A stretch of 64,000 bases of DNA from positions 3,100,001 through 3,164,000 of the forward strand of contig NZ_PJMX01000001.1 in the NCBI RefSeq assembly GCF_002846415.1, in the 5' to 3' direction. This DNA comes from Streptomyces sp. TLI_146. Its GTDB lineage: Bacteria; Actinomycetota; Actinomycetes; Streptomycetales; Streptomycetaceae. Shown piece after piece: positions 8,550-16,795 of this stretch (the first letter of the stretch is position 1; the number at the start of each line of letters is the position of its first letter). The notes beneath the pieces were generated by a model. It was given only the letters and a program-made list of their open reading frames with translations. It was not told the DNA's origin and made no database searches. Both the position numbers and the translations under genes were made by a program.

Positions 8550-8945
8550 CCCTTGGGCGGGCGGCGGGTCCGGTTCTGGGTGCGCTGTCGCCTGCGGGCC
8601 GTGGGTGGCTGGTCGCGCAGTTCCCCGCGCCCCTGCGTAGTTCGGGCGCGTTGTCGTCTGCGGACTGTCTGTGGCTGAGCGCGCAGTTCCCCGCGCCCCT
8701 GGGTAGTTCGGGCGCGTTGTCGTCTGCGGACCGTCTGTGGCTGAGCGCGCAGTTCCCCGCGCCCCTGCGTAGTTAGGGGCGCGGGGAACTGCGCGACCGG
8801 CCCACCACGGTCCGCAGACGAACACGGCGGGGTGCAGGGGCCGCAGGCCCCGCAACGGGGGTCCGGGGGCAAAGCCCCCGGGAAGCGAGCCTCCACCCCC
8901 CACCCACCCCCGGAGGGTTTAGGGAAGGGGCGGGGAGGGGCGAGC
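8550..8945. repeat. intergenic repeat cluster with 66-bp tandem units and terminator hairpins
   Basis: A 396-bp gap between convergent genes. Minus-orientation copies of the 20-nt core lie near 8613-8634 and 8680-8700, and a perfect 20-bp inverted pair with an 8-nt loop lies at 8747-8794. Two 66-bp units (8637-8702 and 8703-8768) repeat in tandem with only isolated differences. A hairpin CCGGGGGC-aaa-GCCCCCGG (8863-8881) probably ends the minus-strand aminotransferase transcript. No ORF here looks real. Confidence 0.8.
8747..8794. terminator. bidirectional hairpin formed by opposed repeat copies
   Basis: The arms at 8747-8766 and 8775-8794 are exact 20-bp complements around an 8-nt loop, between the + strand AsnC-like gene and the - strand aminotransferase gene. 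The position and strength fit a two-way transcription terminator. Confidence 0.65.
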
Positions 8946-10361
8946 TCACACCGCCGGGACGCAGCGGCCCTCCTCCGTCCGGTACGACCACTTCGCCCCG
9001 TCCCGCACCAGCTCCCGCACCGCCCGAACAAACCGCTCCACATGCTCGTCCGGCGTCCCCGCCCCGAAGCTGACGCGGATCGCGTTCAGGGACCGCTCAC
9101 CCGGCTCCGCCTCCGGCGCCCCGCACTCGCCCGGCTCCTGCGGCTCGCTGCCGAGGAGCGTGCGTACCAGCGGGTGCGCGCAGAACAGACCGTCCCGCAC
9201 CCCGATCCCGTACTCCGCCGACAGCGCCGCCGCGAAGTGCGAGCTGTTCCAGCCGTCGACGACGAACGAGATCACGCCGACCCGAGGCGCGTCGTCGCCG
9301 AACAGCGACAGGACGCGGACCTCCGGAACCGCCGCCAGCCCCTCCCGCACCTTCGCGATCAGGTGCCGCTCCCGCTCCACCAGTCCCTCGAACCCCGCCT
9401 CGGTGAGCGCCTTGCACGCCGACGCGATGGCGTACACGCCGATCACGTTCGGGGACCCGGCCTCGTGGCGGGCCGCCGTGGTGTGCCACTCGACGTCCAC
9501 CCCGCCGTCCGCGCGCCGGGCGACCTTGCGCGAGGCGCCGCCGCCCGCGAGGTACGGCTCGGACTCCTGGAGCCAGTCGGCACGCCCAGCGAGCACGCCC
9601 GAGCCGAACGGCGCGTACAGCTTGTGCCCGGAGAAGGCGATCCAGTCGACGTCCAACTCCCTTACGGAGACGGGGTGGTGGGGCGCCAGCTGCGCCGCGT
9701 CGAGCACGATCCGCGCCCCGTGCGCGTGCGCCGCCGCCGCGAGCTCCTTCACCGGCCACAGCTCACCGGTGACGTTCGACGCGCCTGTGACGCAGACGAG
9801 AGCGGGGCCGTAAGGGTCGCGGTCGGCGAGCGCCCGCTCCAGCGTCGCCACCGCCTGCTGCGGCGTACGCGGCGCGTTGAGGTACGTCACCCGCGCGTCC
9901 CGCCACGGCAGCAGCGAGGCGTGGTGCTCGGTCTCGAAGACGAACACCTGGCAGTCGGCCGGGACCACCTGGGCCAGCAGGTTCAGGGAGTCCGTCGTCG
10001 AGCGGGTGAACACCACCTGGTCGCCCGGGCGGCAGTCCAGGAACTCCGCCACCGCCGCCCGGCTGTTCTCGAACAGGTCCGTGGAGAGCTGCGAGAGGTA
10101 GCCCGCGCCCCGGTGCACGCTGCCGTAGTAGGGGGCGTACGCGGCCACGTCGTCCCACACCCGCTGGAGGGCCGGGGCGCTCGCCGCGTAGTCGAGGGCC
10201 GCGTACGTCACCTCGCCCCCGGTGACCAGCGGCACGGTGACGTCCCGGCCCAGCACCGGCAGCGGCGCCGCACAGCAGGCTTCGTCCGAGGCCTCGACGG
10301 AGGGGGCGGCGGAGGCGGCGGAAACAGCGGTGGAAACGGCGGTGGAAAGGCGTGCGGACAT
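8946..10361 (-). CDS. class V PLP-dependent aminotransferase / cysteine desulfurase-like enzyme, SAM-riboswitch controlled
   Basis: A 471-residue PLP enzyme. After a 45-residue low-complexity N-terminus, the class V fold starts at LDYAASAPALQRVWDDVAAY. The PLP lysine is in SGHKLYAPFGSG, the cofactor Asp in RIVLDAAQLAPHHPV and a cofactor-binding stretch in FTRSTTDSLNLLA. It resembles the SufS/CsdA branch, but the substrate cannot be assigned. The ATG at 10361 has a GGGAGA site; the frame is open to 10451. The leader contains a SAM-IV riboswitch followed by an intrinsic terminator, so expression should fall when S-adenosylmethionine is plentiful, placing the enzyme in sulfur amino-acid metabolism. 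Confidence 0.85.
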   Translation of the reverse strand: MSARLSTAVSTAVSAASAAPSVEASDEACCAAPLPVLGRDVTVPLVTGGEVTYAALDYAASAPALQRVWDDVAAYAPYYGSVHRGAGYLSQLSTDLFENSRAAVAEFLDCRPGDQVVFTRSTTDSLNLLAQVVPADCQVFVFETEHHASLLPWRDARVTYLNAPRTPQQAVATLERALADRDPYGPALVCVTGASNVTGELWPVKELAAAAHAHGARIVLDAAQLAPHHPVSVRELDVDWIAFSGHKLYAPFGSGVLAGRADWLQESEPYLAGGGASRKVARRADGGVDVEWHTTAARHEAGSPNVIGVYAIASACKALTEAGFEGLVERERHLIAKVREGLAAVPEVRVLSLFGDDAPRVGVISFVVDGWNSSHFAAALSAEYGIGVRDGLFCAHPLVRTLLGSEPQEPGECGAPEAEPGERSLNAIRVSFGAGTPDEHVERFVRAVRELVRDGAKWSYRTEEGRCVPAV

Positions 10362-10500
10362 GGCGGTATCTCCCGGCAGGTCAAGGCGAAAGGAATGACT
10401 GTGAAGCCCCACGGCACGACACGGCGGCGGCCCGACCGGCGCCGGATGCACGGGGGTCGACCTCGAAACACGGGCGGAAAGGGCCCGCGGAGGTGTACAG

Positions 10501-10521
10501 AAAAAGGGGCCGAAGGGCCCT
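10501..10521 (-). terminator. intrinsic terminator of the SAM-IV riboswitch
   Basis: On the minus strand an AGGGCC-CTTC-GGCCCCT stem is followed directly by five T residues, a true U-tract terminator and rare in this window. It sits between the aptamer and the aminotransferase start, where ligand-dependent termination would act. Confidence 0.7.
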
Positions 10522-10596
10522 ATCGCATTCGCTTGCTCACGAGACTGCTCCCTTGAGGACCAGGACCCCAGGGGCGCGCCACTCCGAACGGAGTGC

Positions 10597-10721
10597 GCAG
10601 GGGTCCGCGCTTGCCGCAGACCTCGCTGCCTGCGACCTGGTCTTCACCCGGGGCACCCCGCCACGGACGGAGGGTTGCCGGACAGCGGGCCGGGGCCGTA
10701 GTCGCTGTCACTCATGACCTT
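10597..10721 (-). ncRNA. SAM-IV riboswitch aptamer
   Basis: On the minus strand the segment reads GGTCATGAGTGACAGCG, a P2 helix (ACAGCG with CGCTGT), the SAM core CCGGCAACCCTCC, then GGGGTGCCCCGGGTGAAGACC, whose GACC pairs back to GGTC as P1. A further 3' helix (CGCAGGCAGCGAGGTCTGCG) and GGCAAGCGCGG follow, as in the SAM-IV family known from Streptomyces. The core matches SAM-I/SAM-IV ligand-pocket residues. The 3' boundary is approximate. It precedes a class V aminotransferase gene. Confidence 0.88.
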
Positions 10722-10728
10722 GGAAAGC

Positions 10729-10756
10729 ATCCTGCCATACGTCCGCGTACGCGCAA
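10729..10756 (-). promoter_or_regulatory. candidate promoter of the riboswitch transcript
   Basis: On the minus strand TTGCGC (10756-10751) and CAGGAT (10734-10729) are 16 bp apart, with the aptamer starting 8 nt after the -10 box. They resemble TTGACA and TAGGAT of Streptomyces vegetative promoters. The -35 box overlaps the 3' arm of the upstream trpD terminator. Confidence 0.5.
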
Positions 10757-10788
10757 GGCGCGGTCCGGATGCCGGACTGCGCCTTGCG
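10752..10788 (-). terminator. trpD terminator
   Basis: Perfect 10-bp outer arms (CGCAAGGCGC with GCGCCTTGCG) extend by an inner GTCCGG/CCGGAC stem around a 3-nt loop, 30 bp after the trpD stop. It isolates trpD from the riboswitch gene. Confidence 0.75.
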
Positions 10789-10817
10789 TCACACTGCCTG
10801 CACCGGCACGCCCTCGA

Positions 10818-11882
10818 TCAGGCGTTGCTCGCGGCCACCCACCGCTCCAGGGCCCGCCGCGCCGCCCCGGAGTCGATCGCCTCGGCCGCCCGGGCGATCC
10901 CGGCCCGGATCTGCTCCTCCAGGCTCCCCGGGCCCGGGTCGAGCGCGACGAGCGCCGCCGCCGAGTTGAGCAGCACCGCGTCCCGCACCGGCCCCGTCTC
11001 GCCGCCGAGGAGCCGGCGGGCGACGTCCGCGTTGTACGAGGCGTCCGCGCCGCGCAGCGCCTCCACCGGCACCAGGTCGATGCCCACGTCTCTGGGGTCG
11101 AACGCCTCCTCGCGCACGGCCCCGTCCCGTACCACCCAGACCCGGGAGGTCGCGGTGGTCGTCAGCTCGTCCATGCCGTCGTCGCCGCGGAACACCAGCG
11201 CGGAGGAGCCGCGCTCGGCGAGCACCCCGGCCACGATCGGCGCCATGCGCGCGTCGGCGACGCCGGTGGCCTGAGCCTTGACCCGGGCCGGGTTGGTGAG
11301 CGGACCGAGGAAGTTGAAGGTGGTGCGGATGCCGAGCTCGCGGCGCGCGGCGGCGACGTACCGCAGGGCGGGGTGGAACTTCACGGCGAAGCAGAAGGTG
11401 ACGCCCGCCTCCTCGGCGACCTGGACCACCTGCCGGGGCGTGAGGTCCAGGTTGACGCCGAGCTTCTCCAGGACGTCGGAGGCGCCGCTGGCCGAGGACG
11501 CGGCCCGGTTGCCGTGCTTGACGACCTTGGCGCCGGTGCCCGCCACCACGATCGAGGACATGGTGGAGATGTTGACGGTCTTGGCGCCGTCGCCGCCGGT
11601 GCCGACGATGTCCACGGTCCGGCCGGGCACCTCGATCAGGTTGGCGTGCTCGTACATCGCGCGGACCATGCCGCTGATCTCGGTGACGGTCTCGCCCTTG
11701 GCCCGCAGGGCCACGGCGAAGCCGGCGATCTGCGCGTCGGTCGCCTCGCCGCGCATGATCGAGTCCATCGCCCAGGCGGTCGCCTCGGCGCTCTGGTCGG
11801 TGCCGTTGAGCAGCGCGTCCAGTACGCCCGGCCAGGAGTAGGCCGCCACGCTGTCGCCGCCAACCGGGGTCACAACGTTCAT
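10818..11882 (-). CDS. trpD: anthranilate phosphoribosyltransferase
   Basis: Second step of tryptophan synthesis: transfers phosphoribose from PRPP to anthranilate. The protein has 354 residues, normal for TrpD. Visible motifs are the PRPP-binding [17 protein letters not shown], the anthranilate-site [20 protein letters not shown] and [10 protein letters not shown]. The chosen ATG at 11882 gives MNVVTP with a GGAGCG site; an ORF start at 11924 has no ribosome site. Other trp genes are not nearby. It lies downstream of qcrB on the same strand but behind a strong terminator, so it probably has its own promoter. Confidence 0.95.
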   Translation of the reverse strand: MNVVTPVGGDSVAAYSWPGVLDALLNGTDQSAEATAWAMDSIMRGEATDAQIAGFAVALRAKGETVTEISGMVRAMYEHANLIEVPGRTVDIVGTGGDGAKTVNISTMSSIVVAGTGAKVVKHGNRAASSASGASDVLEKLGVNLDLTPRQVVQVAEEAGVTFCFAVKFHPALRYVAAARRELGIRTTFNFLGPLTNPARVKAQATGVADARMAPIVAGVLAERGSSALVFRGDDGMDELTTTATSRVWVVRDGAVREEAFDPRDVGIDLVPVEALRGADASYNADVARRLLGGETGPVRDAVLLNSAAALVALDPGPGSLEEQIRAGIARAAEAIDSGAARRALERWVAASNA

Positions 11883-11948
11883 GGTCCGCTCCTGGGTCCA
11901 TCGACGGATATGGGATGGGAACACCCTATCCAGCCCGGGGGACGGCGA

Positions 11949-11979
11949 AGGGCCCCGTCCATCGCCTGGACGGGGCCCT
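11949..11979 (-). terminator. terminator of the ctaE-qcrCAB operon
   Basis: Perfect 13-bp arms (AGGGCCCCGTCCA and its complement) around a 5-nt loop, 38 bp beyond the qcrB stop and before trpD. Confidence 0.8.
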
Positions 11980-12016
11980 GTGCTGTGTGGCGTACAGCGG
12001 TCTCGCTAGGAGGGGA

Positions 12017-13645
12017 TCAGTGGTGGCCGTGGCCGCTGGTGATCTCCTCGTACTCCTCCGCGGTCGGCTTGGCGATCTGGCTCTGCTCGCCGAAGTAACC
12101 CTTGTGGAGCTTGACGCGCAGCTTCTCCATCGCGGAGACCTTGCGCTTGACACCGTTCTCGTCGACGGCCGCGGGCAGCTCGGCCGGGCGGGTCTGCTCG
12201 TGCGCGGTGAGCTTGTAGAGCTGACCGGCGTCGAGCGGCTCGTGGACCTCGACGAACTCACCGTGCGGCAGCCGCTTGATGATGCCGGTCTCGCGACCGT
12301 GCAGCACCTTCTCGGCGTCCCGGCGCTGGAGGCCCAGGCAGATCCGCTTGGTGATGATGAACGCGACGACCGGGCCGACGAAGAACGCGATCCGGACGAA
12401 CCAGGTGATGGCGTTGAGCGACAGGTGGAAGTTGGTCGCCCACAGGTCGTTGCCACCGCCGACCAGCATCACCATGTACGCGGTCACCCACGCCACACCG
12501 ATGCCGGTGCGGACGGGAGCGTTGCGCGGACGGTCGGCGATGTGGTGCTCGCGGGTGTCCTTGGTGATCCAGGCCTCGATGAACGGGTAGGCCGCGATCG
12601 CGAAGAGCACCAGCGGGAAGATCACCAGCGGGATGAACACACCGAGGACCAGCGTGTGGCCCCACAGGTTGATCTCCCAGCCCGGCATCACTCGGATGAG
12701 GCCTTCGGCGAAGCCCATGTACCAGTCGGGCTGGGCGCCGGTCGACACCTGGTCCGGGCGGTACGGGCCGATCTCCCAGATCGGGTTGATCGAGGCGATC
12801 GCCGCGATGATCGCGATGACACCGAACACCAGGAAGAAGAAGCCACCGGCCTTGGCCGTGTAGACGGGCAGCAGCGGCGCGCCCACGACGTTCTTGTTGG
12901 TGCGGCCGGGGCCCGCGAACTGGGTGTGCTTGTGGTAGAAGACCAGGATCAGGTGAGTGATCATCAGGCCGAGCATGATGCCGGGCAGCAGCAGGATGTG
13001 GACCGAGTAGAACCGGGCCACGAAGTCGCCGCCGGGGAACTCGCCGCCGTAGATGAAGAACGACAGGTACGTGCCGACGACCGGCACGCCCAGGATGGCG
13101 CCCTCCATGAACCGGACGCCGGTGCCCGAGAGCAGGTCGTCCGGGAGCGAGTAGCCGGTGAAGCCGGTGAACATGCCGCAGAAGAACAGCAGGAAGCCGA
13201 AGAGCCAGTTGACCTCGCGCGGCTTGCGGAACGCGCCCGTGAAGAAGACACGCATCATGTGCACGAACATGCCGGCGAGGAAGATCAGCGCCGCCCAGTG
13301 GTGGATCTGCCGGATCAGCAGACCACCGCGCACATCGAAGCTGATGTGCATGGTCGAGTTGAACGCCTCGGACATCTGCACGCCCTGGAGCGGAACGTAG
13401 GAGCCGTCGTAGACGACCTCGTTCATGCTCGGGTGGAAGAACAGCGTCAGATACACACCCGTGAGGATGATGATGATGAAGCTGTACATGCAGATCTCGC
13501 CGAGCATGAAGGACCAGTGGTCCGGAAAGATCTTGCGCATGTTGGTCTTGGCCAGGGTGTAGATCCCCAGCCGGCCGTCGGCCCAGTCGGCGAACTTCTC
13601 GCCGTTCCCGGCCTCGCGCCGTTCGTCAGTCGTGGTGGTGCTCAT
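12017..13645 (-). CDS. qcrB: cytochrome bc1 (bcc) complex cytochrome b subunit
   Basis: Core quinol-oxidising subunit of the actinobacterial bcc complex, 542 residues, about 8-9 membrane helices, binding two b hemes. It has the long C-terminal extension typical of actinobacteria, ending in a His-rich ITSGHGHH. Heme-His-bearing helices are seen in IHHWAALIFLAGMFVHMMRVFF and YSVHILLLPGIMLGLMITHLILVFYHKHTQ. The ATG at 13645 overlaps the qcrA stop (ATGA), so translation is coupled. It is last in ctaE-qcrC-qcrA-qcrB and forms a supercomplex with aa3 oxidase. Confidence 0.96.
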   Translation of the reverse strand: MSTTTTDERREAGNGEKFADWADGRLGIYTLAKTNMRKIFPDHWSFMLGEICMYSFIIIILTGVYLTLFFHPSMNEVVYDGSYVPLQGVQMSEAFNSTMHISFDVRGGLLIRQIHHWAALIFLAGMFVHMMRVFFTGAFRKPREVNWLFGFLLFFCGMFTGFTGYSLPDDLLSGTGVRFMEGAILGVPVVGTYLSFFIYGGEFPGGDFVARFYSVHILLLPGIMLGLMITHLILVFYHKHTQFAGPGRTNKNVVGAPLLPVYTAKAGGFFFLVFGVIAIIAAIASINPIWEIGPYRPDQVSTGAQPDWYMGFAEGLIRVMPGWEINLWGHTLVLGVFIPLVIFPLVLFAIAAYPFIEAWITKDTREHHIADRPRNAPVRTGIGVAWVTAYMVMLVGGGNDLWATNFHLSLNAITWFVRIAFFVGPVVAFIITKRICLGLQRRDAEKVLHGRETGIIKRLPHGEFVEVHEPLDAGQLYKLTAHEQTRPAELPAAVDENGVKRKVSAMEKLRVKLHKGYFGEQSQIAKPTAEEYEEITSGHGHH

Positions 13646-14691
13646 CCGCGCTCCCAGAAGGCAGGACCGACGGGCTCTTCGAAGTCGCCGAGCGCTTCGA
13701 GGTAACCCTCGCTGTTCACGCCGATCCGCAGCTGCGGCAGAGCGTGACCGGCCGGGCCGAAGATGACGCGGGCCCCGTCGGAGAGGTCGAAGGTGGACTG
13801 GTGGCACGGGCAGAGCACGTGGTGGGTCTGCTGCTCGTACAGGCTGATCGGGCAACCGACGTGGGTGCAGATCTTCGAGAACGCCACGATGCCCTGGTGC
13901 GACCACTCCAGCTCGCGCTTGTCCTTGATGTTCTCCGGCTGGAGCCGGACGATCATCAGGGCCGCCTTGGCGATCTGGGTCTGGAAGTCGTGCTGGTCCT
14001 CCTCCAGGCCCTCGGGCTTGGCGAAGGTCAGCGAGCCGACCGCGACGTCTTCCGGACGCAGCGGCTCGTTGGTGTTCATGTTGATGAGGGCCTTGCCCTT
14101 GGCCCACATCGTCTTGCGCAGCTTGTCCTCGGGCAGGGTGCCCAGGTCGCGCAGGAGCACCACACCGGCGAGCGGCACCATGGCCAGCGCGCCGTACATG
14201 GTGTTGCGGATCAGCTTGCGGCGGCCGAAGCCGGACTCGCGGACGCCGTCCGCCCAGTCCTGCATGACCTTCTCGCGGACCTCCGGCGGCGCCGCGATCT
14301 CGTGGCGCTCGTCCGACATCTCCTCGTCGGACATCAGCGTGCGGGCCCAGTGGACCGCGCCGGCGCCGATGGCGAACAGCGCGACGCCCAGGGTCAGACC
14401 CAGGGAGAAGTTGAGCGCGCTGACGTGCCCGAACGGGAAGATGTAGACGATCTTGTCGATCGGGAAGATCACGAAGGACGCGATGAAGGCGACCGTCGCG
14501 ACCATCGAGAGCATGAAGAGACCGGCGACCACGCGCTCGGAGCGCCTGGCGGCCGCCTCGTCGATGTCCTGGACGCGCGGCTTGTGGGGCGGAAGGCCCG
14601 GGTCCGCGAACGGGTCGCGGGCGCGCTCGACCGAGCCGTGCTCGGGGTCCTGCTCGCTGGGCAGGTTCTCGGAATTGTCTTGGCTACTCAT
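13642..14691 (-). CDS. qcrA: cytochrome bc1 complex Rieske iron-sulfur subunit
   Basis: Electron carrier from quinol to the diheme cytochrome c. The 349-residue protein has three N-terminal membrane helices (about 55-180), an actinobacterial feature, and a C-terminal Rieske domain. The 2Fe-2S ligands are visible in CTHVGCP and CPCHQSTFD, two Cys and two His, with the disulfide Cys pair also present. The start overlaps the qcrC stop by 4 nt and the stop overlaps qcrB by 4 nt. The N-terminal 50 residues are acidic and cytoplasmic. Confidence 0.96.
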   Translation of the reverse strand: MSSQDNSENLPSEQDPEHGSVERARDPFADPGLPPHKPRVQDIDEAAARRSERVVAGLFMLSMVATVAFIASFVIFPIDKIVYIFPFGHVSALNFSLGLTLGVALFAIGAGAVHWARTLMSDEEMSDERHEIAAPPEVREKVMQDWADGVRESGFGRRKLIRNTMYGALAMVPLAGVVLLRDLGTLPEDKLRKTMWAKGKALINMNTNEPLRPEDVAVGSLTFAKPEGLEEDQHDFQTQIAKAALMIVRLQPENIKDKRELEWSHQGIVAFSKICTHVGCPISLYEQQTHHVLCPCHQSTFDLSDGARVIFGPAGHALPQLRIGVNSEGYLEALGDFEEPVGPAFWERG

Positions 14692-15497
14692 GACTTCTTG
14701 GCCTTAGCGGAGTGGGCCGCGATCCAGATGGCGACTGCGATGAGGGCACCGAGGCCGAAGATCCACGCGAACAGACCCTCGCTGACGGGGCCGAGGCCAC
14801 CGAGCGAGAGACCACCGGGGCTCGCCGTCTTCTCACTGTTCACGGCGTCCAGGTACGCGATGATGTCCTGCTTCTGCTTCTGCGGCATCGTCGTGTCGGG
14901 GAACGACGGCATGTTCTGCGGGCCGGTCTGCATGGCCTCGTAGATGTGCTTCGGTTCCACGCCCTCCAGGCTGGGGGCGTACTTGCCGTGCGTCAGCGCA
15001 CCGCCCTTGCCGGAGAAGTTGTGGCACTGGGCGCAGTTGGTACGGAACAGCTCGCCACCCTTGGCGATGTCCGCGCCTTCCGGGCTGTACTGCTTCTCGG
15101 TCGGCTTGATCGGGCCGGCGCCGAGGGAGGCGACGTACGCGGCGAGCTGGTCGATCTCGGCCTGCGAGTAGATGACCTTCTTCTTCGGCACCTGGGCGCC
15201 GGGCTGCTGCGCCGGCATCCGGCCGGTGCCGACCTGGAAGTCCACGGCGGCGGAGCCTACGCCGACCAGGGACGGGCCGTCAGAGGTGCCCTGACCGCCG
15301 GTTCCGTGGCAGCTGGCGCAGCCGACGGAGTAGAGCTTCTTGCCCTCGTCAATGGCGAGGGACTGGGCGGTTTCGTCGGCCTTCGCCTTGTCCGCGGGCG
15401 CGAACGCGGCGTACAGCCCCCCGGTGGCCGCCAGCGCGAGGAGTAGGACGACGAGCGCCGCCAGCGGATGGCGTCGTCGTGCGGAGAGCTTTTTCAC
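14688..15497 (-). CDS. qcrC: cytochrome bc1 complex diheme cytochrome c subunit
   Basis: A 269-residue exported, membrane-anchored cytochrome with two covalent hemes: CASCHG (about 59) and CAQCHN (about 155), each with a downstream Met region. An N-terminal hydrophobic segment (LAALVVLLLALAATGG) and a C-terminal helix (LFAWIFGLGALIAVAIWIA) anchor it. Fused diheme QcrC replaces soluble cytochrome c in actinobacteria and hands electrons to the CuA centre of CtaC. The GTG start at 15497 follows a GGGGTAA site. It is 63 bp downstream of ctaE. Confidence 0.95.
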   Translation of the reverse strand: MKKLSARRRHPLAALVVLLLALAATGGLYAAFAPADKAKADETAQSLAIDEGKKLYSVGCASCHGTGGQGTSDGPSLVGVGSAAVDFQVGTGRMPAQQPGAQVPKKKVIYSQAEIDQLAAYVASLGAGPIKPTEKQYSPEGADIAKGGELFRTNCAQCHNFSGKGGALTHGKYAPSLEGVEPKHIYEAMQTGPQNMPSFPDTTMPQKQKQDIIAYLDAVNSEKTASPGGLSLGGLGPVSEGLFAWIFGLGALIAVAIWIAAHSAKAKKS

Positions 15498-15560
15498 GGA
15501 TTACCCCGGTGTCAGGATCTTCTGCGTCGATGCGGGATGGTGTCGGGTCTGCGGGCCCGA

Positions 15561-16181
15561 TTACTTGATCAGGTAGATCGTGGCGAAGAGGCCGATCCAG
15601 ACGACATCGACGAAGTGCCAGTAGTAGGACACGACGATGGCGGCGGTCGCCTGCTCGTGGGTGAACCTTCTGGCCGCGTAGGTCCTGCCGAGGACCAGCA
15701 GGAAGGCGATCAGACCGCCCGTCACATGCAGACCGTGGAAGCCGGTGGTCAGGTAGAACACCGAGCCGTACGGGTCGGAGGACAGCGAGAGGCCGTCCTT
15801 CTTCACCAGCTCGGTGTACTCGAAGACCTGGCCTCCGATGAAGATCGCACCCATCACGAACGTGATCGTGAACCAGGTGCGCAGCTTCTTCACGTCGCCC
15901 CGCTCGGCGGCGAAGACGCCGAGCTGGCACGTGAGGGAGGAGAGCACCAGGATCGTGGTGTTCGTCGCCGAGAACGGAAGGTTCAGCGAGGACGCCATTT
16001 CCTTCCAGTGCTCGGCACCCGTCACCGATCGCAGGGTGAAGTACATCGCGAAGAGGGCCGCGAAGAACATCAGCTCGGAACTCAGCCAGATGATGGTTCC
16101 GACGCTGGTGAGGTTCGGCCGATTGACCGACGGGTGCGCGTGCCCGGTTTCTACTGTCGTTGCTGTCGCCACGACCGACAT
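15561..16181 (-). CDS. ctaE: cytochrome c oxidase subunit III
   Basis: A 206-residue, five-helix subunit III of the aa3 oxidase. Family stretches include [20 protein letters not shown] and the C-terminal [20 protein letters not shown]. Subunit III supports proton uptake and stabilises the core. It is first in the ctaE-qcrCAB operon while the other oxidase genes lie in ctaCDF about 2 kb away, which is typical of actinobacteria. No clear ribosome site precedes the ATG, and the start codon sits in a short hairpin (16172-16192). Confidence 0.95.
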   Translation of the reverse strand: MSVVATATTVETGHAHPSVNRPNLTSVGTIIWLSSELMFFAALFAMYFTLRSVTGAEHWKEMASSLNLPFSATNTTILVLSSLTCQLGVFAAERGDVKKLRTWFTITFVMGAIFIGGQVFEYTELVKKDGLSLSSDPYGSVFYLTTGFHGLHVTGGLIAFLLVLGRTYAARRFTHEQATAAIVVSYYWHFVDVVWIGLFATIYLIK

Positions 16182-16192
16182 TATGTCGGTCG
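16172..16192 (-). promoter_or_regulatory. hairpin overlapping the ctaE start codon
   Basis: On the minus strand CGACCGACA-TAA-TGTCGGTCG forms a perfect 9-bp dyad. The A of the ctaE ATG is the last loop base and TG begins the 3' arm. In RNA this would partly hide the start; as DNA it could be an operator. Confidence 0.5.
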
Positions 16193-16285
16193 CTTATCTC
16201 GCGCTCACTCCGGGGGGTGCCGTTCGGTGTGTCCGCACCCCGTGTCCTGCCCGAACGGCCCATCCGGGCGCTCGCCGAACCGGTG

Positions 16286-16312
16286 TTGACACGGTGTCGG
16301 ACGGAGTAGCAT
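16286..16312 (+). promoter_or_regulatory. candidate promoter for the receiver-like gene
   Basis: TTGACA at 16286-16291 and TAGCAT at 16307-16312 with a 15-bp spacer, 48 bp before the start codon. The spacer is shorter than the usual 17-18 bp. Confidence 0.4.
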
Positions 16313-16359
16313 CCGCGCATCGGCTCCCGAGCCCGTACCGCCGTCGAATCGGAGGAACA

Positions 16360-16776
16360 ATGCAGTCGAGCGCCACCGTACTTGTCTACAGCGACGACGC
16401 GAACACCCGTGAGCAGGTGCGGCTCGCCGCCGGACGCAGGCCCGCCTCCGACGTTCCCCCGGTGACCTTCCTGGAGTGCGCCACGCCGCACGCCGTCCTC
16501 AAGGAGCTGGACCGCGGCGGCATCGACGTGTGCGTCCTGGACGGGGAGGCCGTCCCGGCCGGCGGCATGGGGATCTGCCGGCAGATCAAGGACGAGATCT
16601 TCGAGTGCCCGCCGGTGCTGCTGCTCATCGGGCGCCCGCAGGACGCCTGGCTGGCCACCTGGAGCCGTGCGGACGCCGCGGTGACCCTCCCGGTCGAGCC
16701 GGTCGAGTTCGCGGCCGCACTGGCCGCCCTGATCCGTTCGCGGCGCCCCGACGGCGCCGTGGCCACCCGGGCCTGA
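16360..16776 (+). CDS. atypical receiver-like (pseudo-response-regulator) protein
   Basis: A 138-residue stand-alone protein with a CheY-like pattern: strand 1 ATVLVYSDDANTR with an acidic pair, strand 3 GIDVCVLDGEAVPAGGMG with Asp at the phosphoacceptor position, and VTLPVEPVEFAAALAAL at the C-terminal helix. The conserved Lys before the cis-Pro loop is missing (TLPVEP instead of KPF), so normal phosphorylation signalling is doubtful. The GGAGGAAC ribosome site is strong. It is divergent from ctaE and sits between the qcr and cta operons, which hints at respiratory control but proves nothing. Confidence 0.72.
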   Translation: MQSSATVLVYSDDANTREQVRLAAGRRPASDVPPVTFLECATPHAVLKELDRGGIDVCVLDGEAVPAGGMGICRQIKDEIFECPPVLLLIGRPQDAWLATWSRADAAVTLPVEPVEFAAALAALIRSRRPDGAVATRA

Positions 16777-16795
16777 TCCCCCCACCGCGCAGGCC

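Noticed and set aside
8550..8945. small proteins encoded in repeat regions (for example frames with many GARGTARP-like motifs)
   Set aside because: These are translations of the GC-rich DNA repeat in several frames, without conserved start sites or ribosome sites.
12017..14107. extended 696-residue qcrB reading
   Set aside because: The first 150 residues are the wrong frame of qcrA; the ATG at 13645 with ATGA overlap is the family start.
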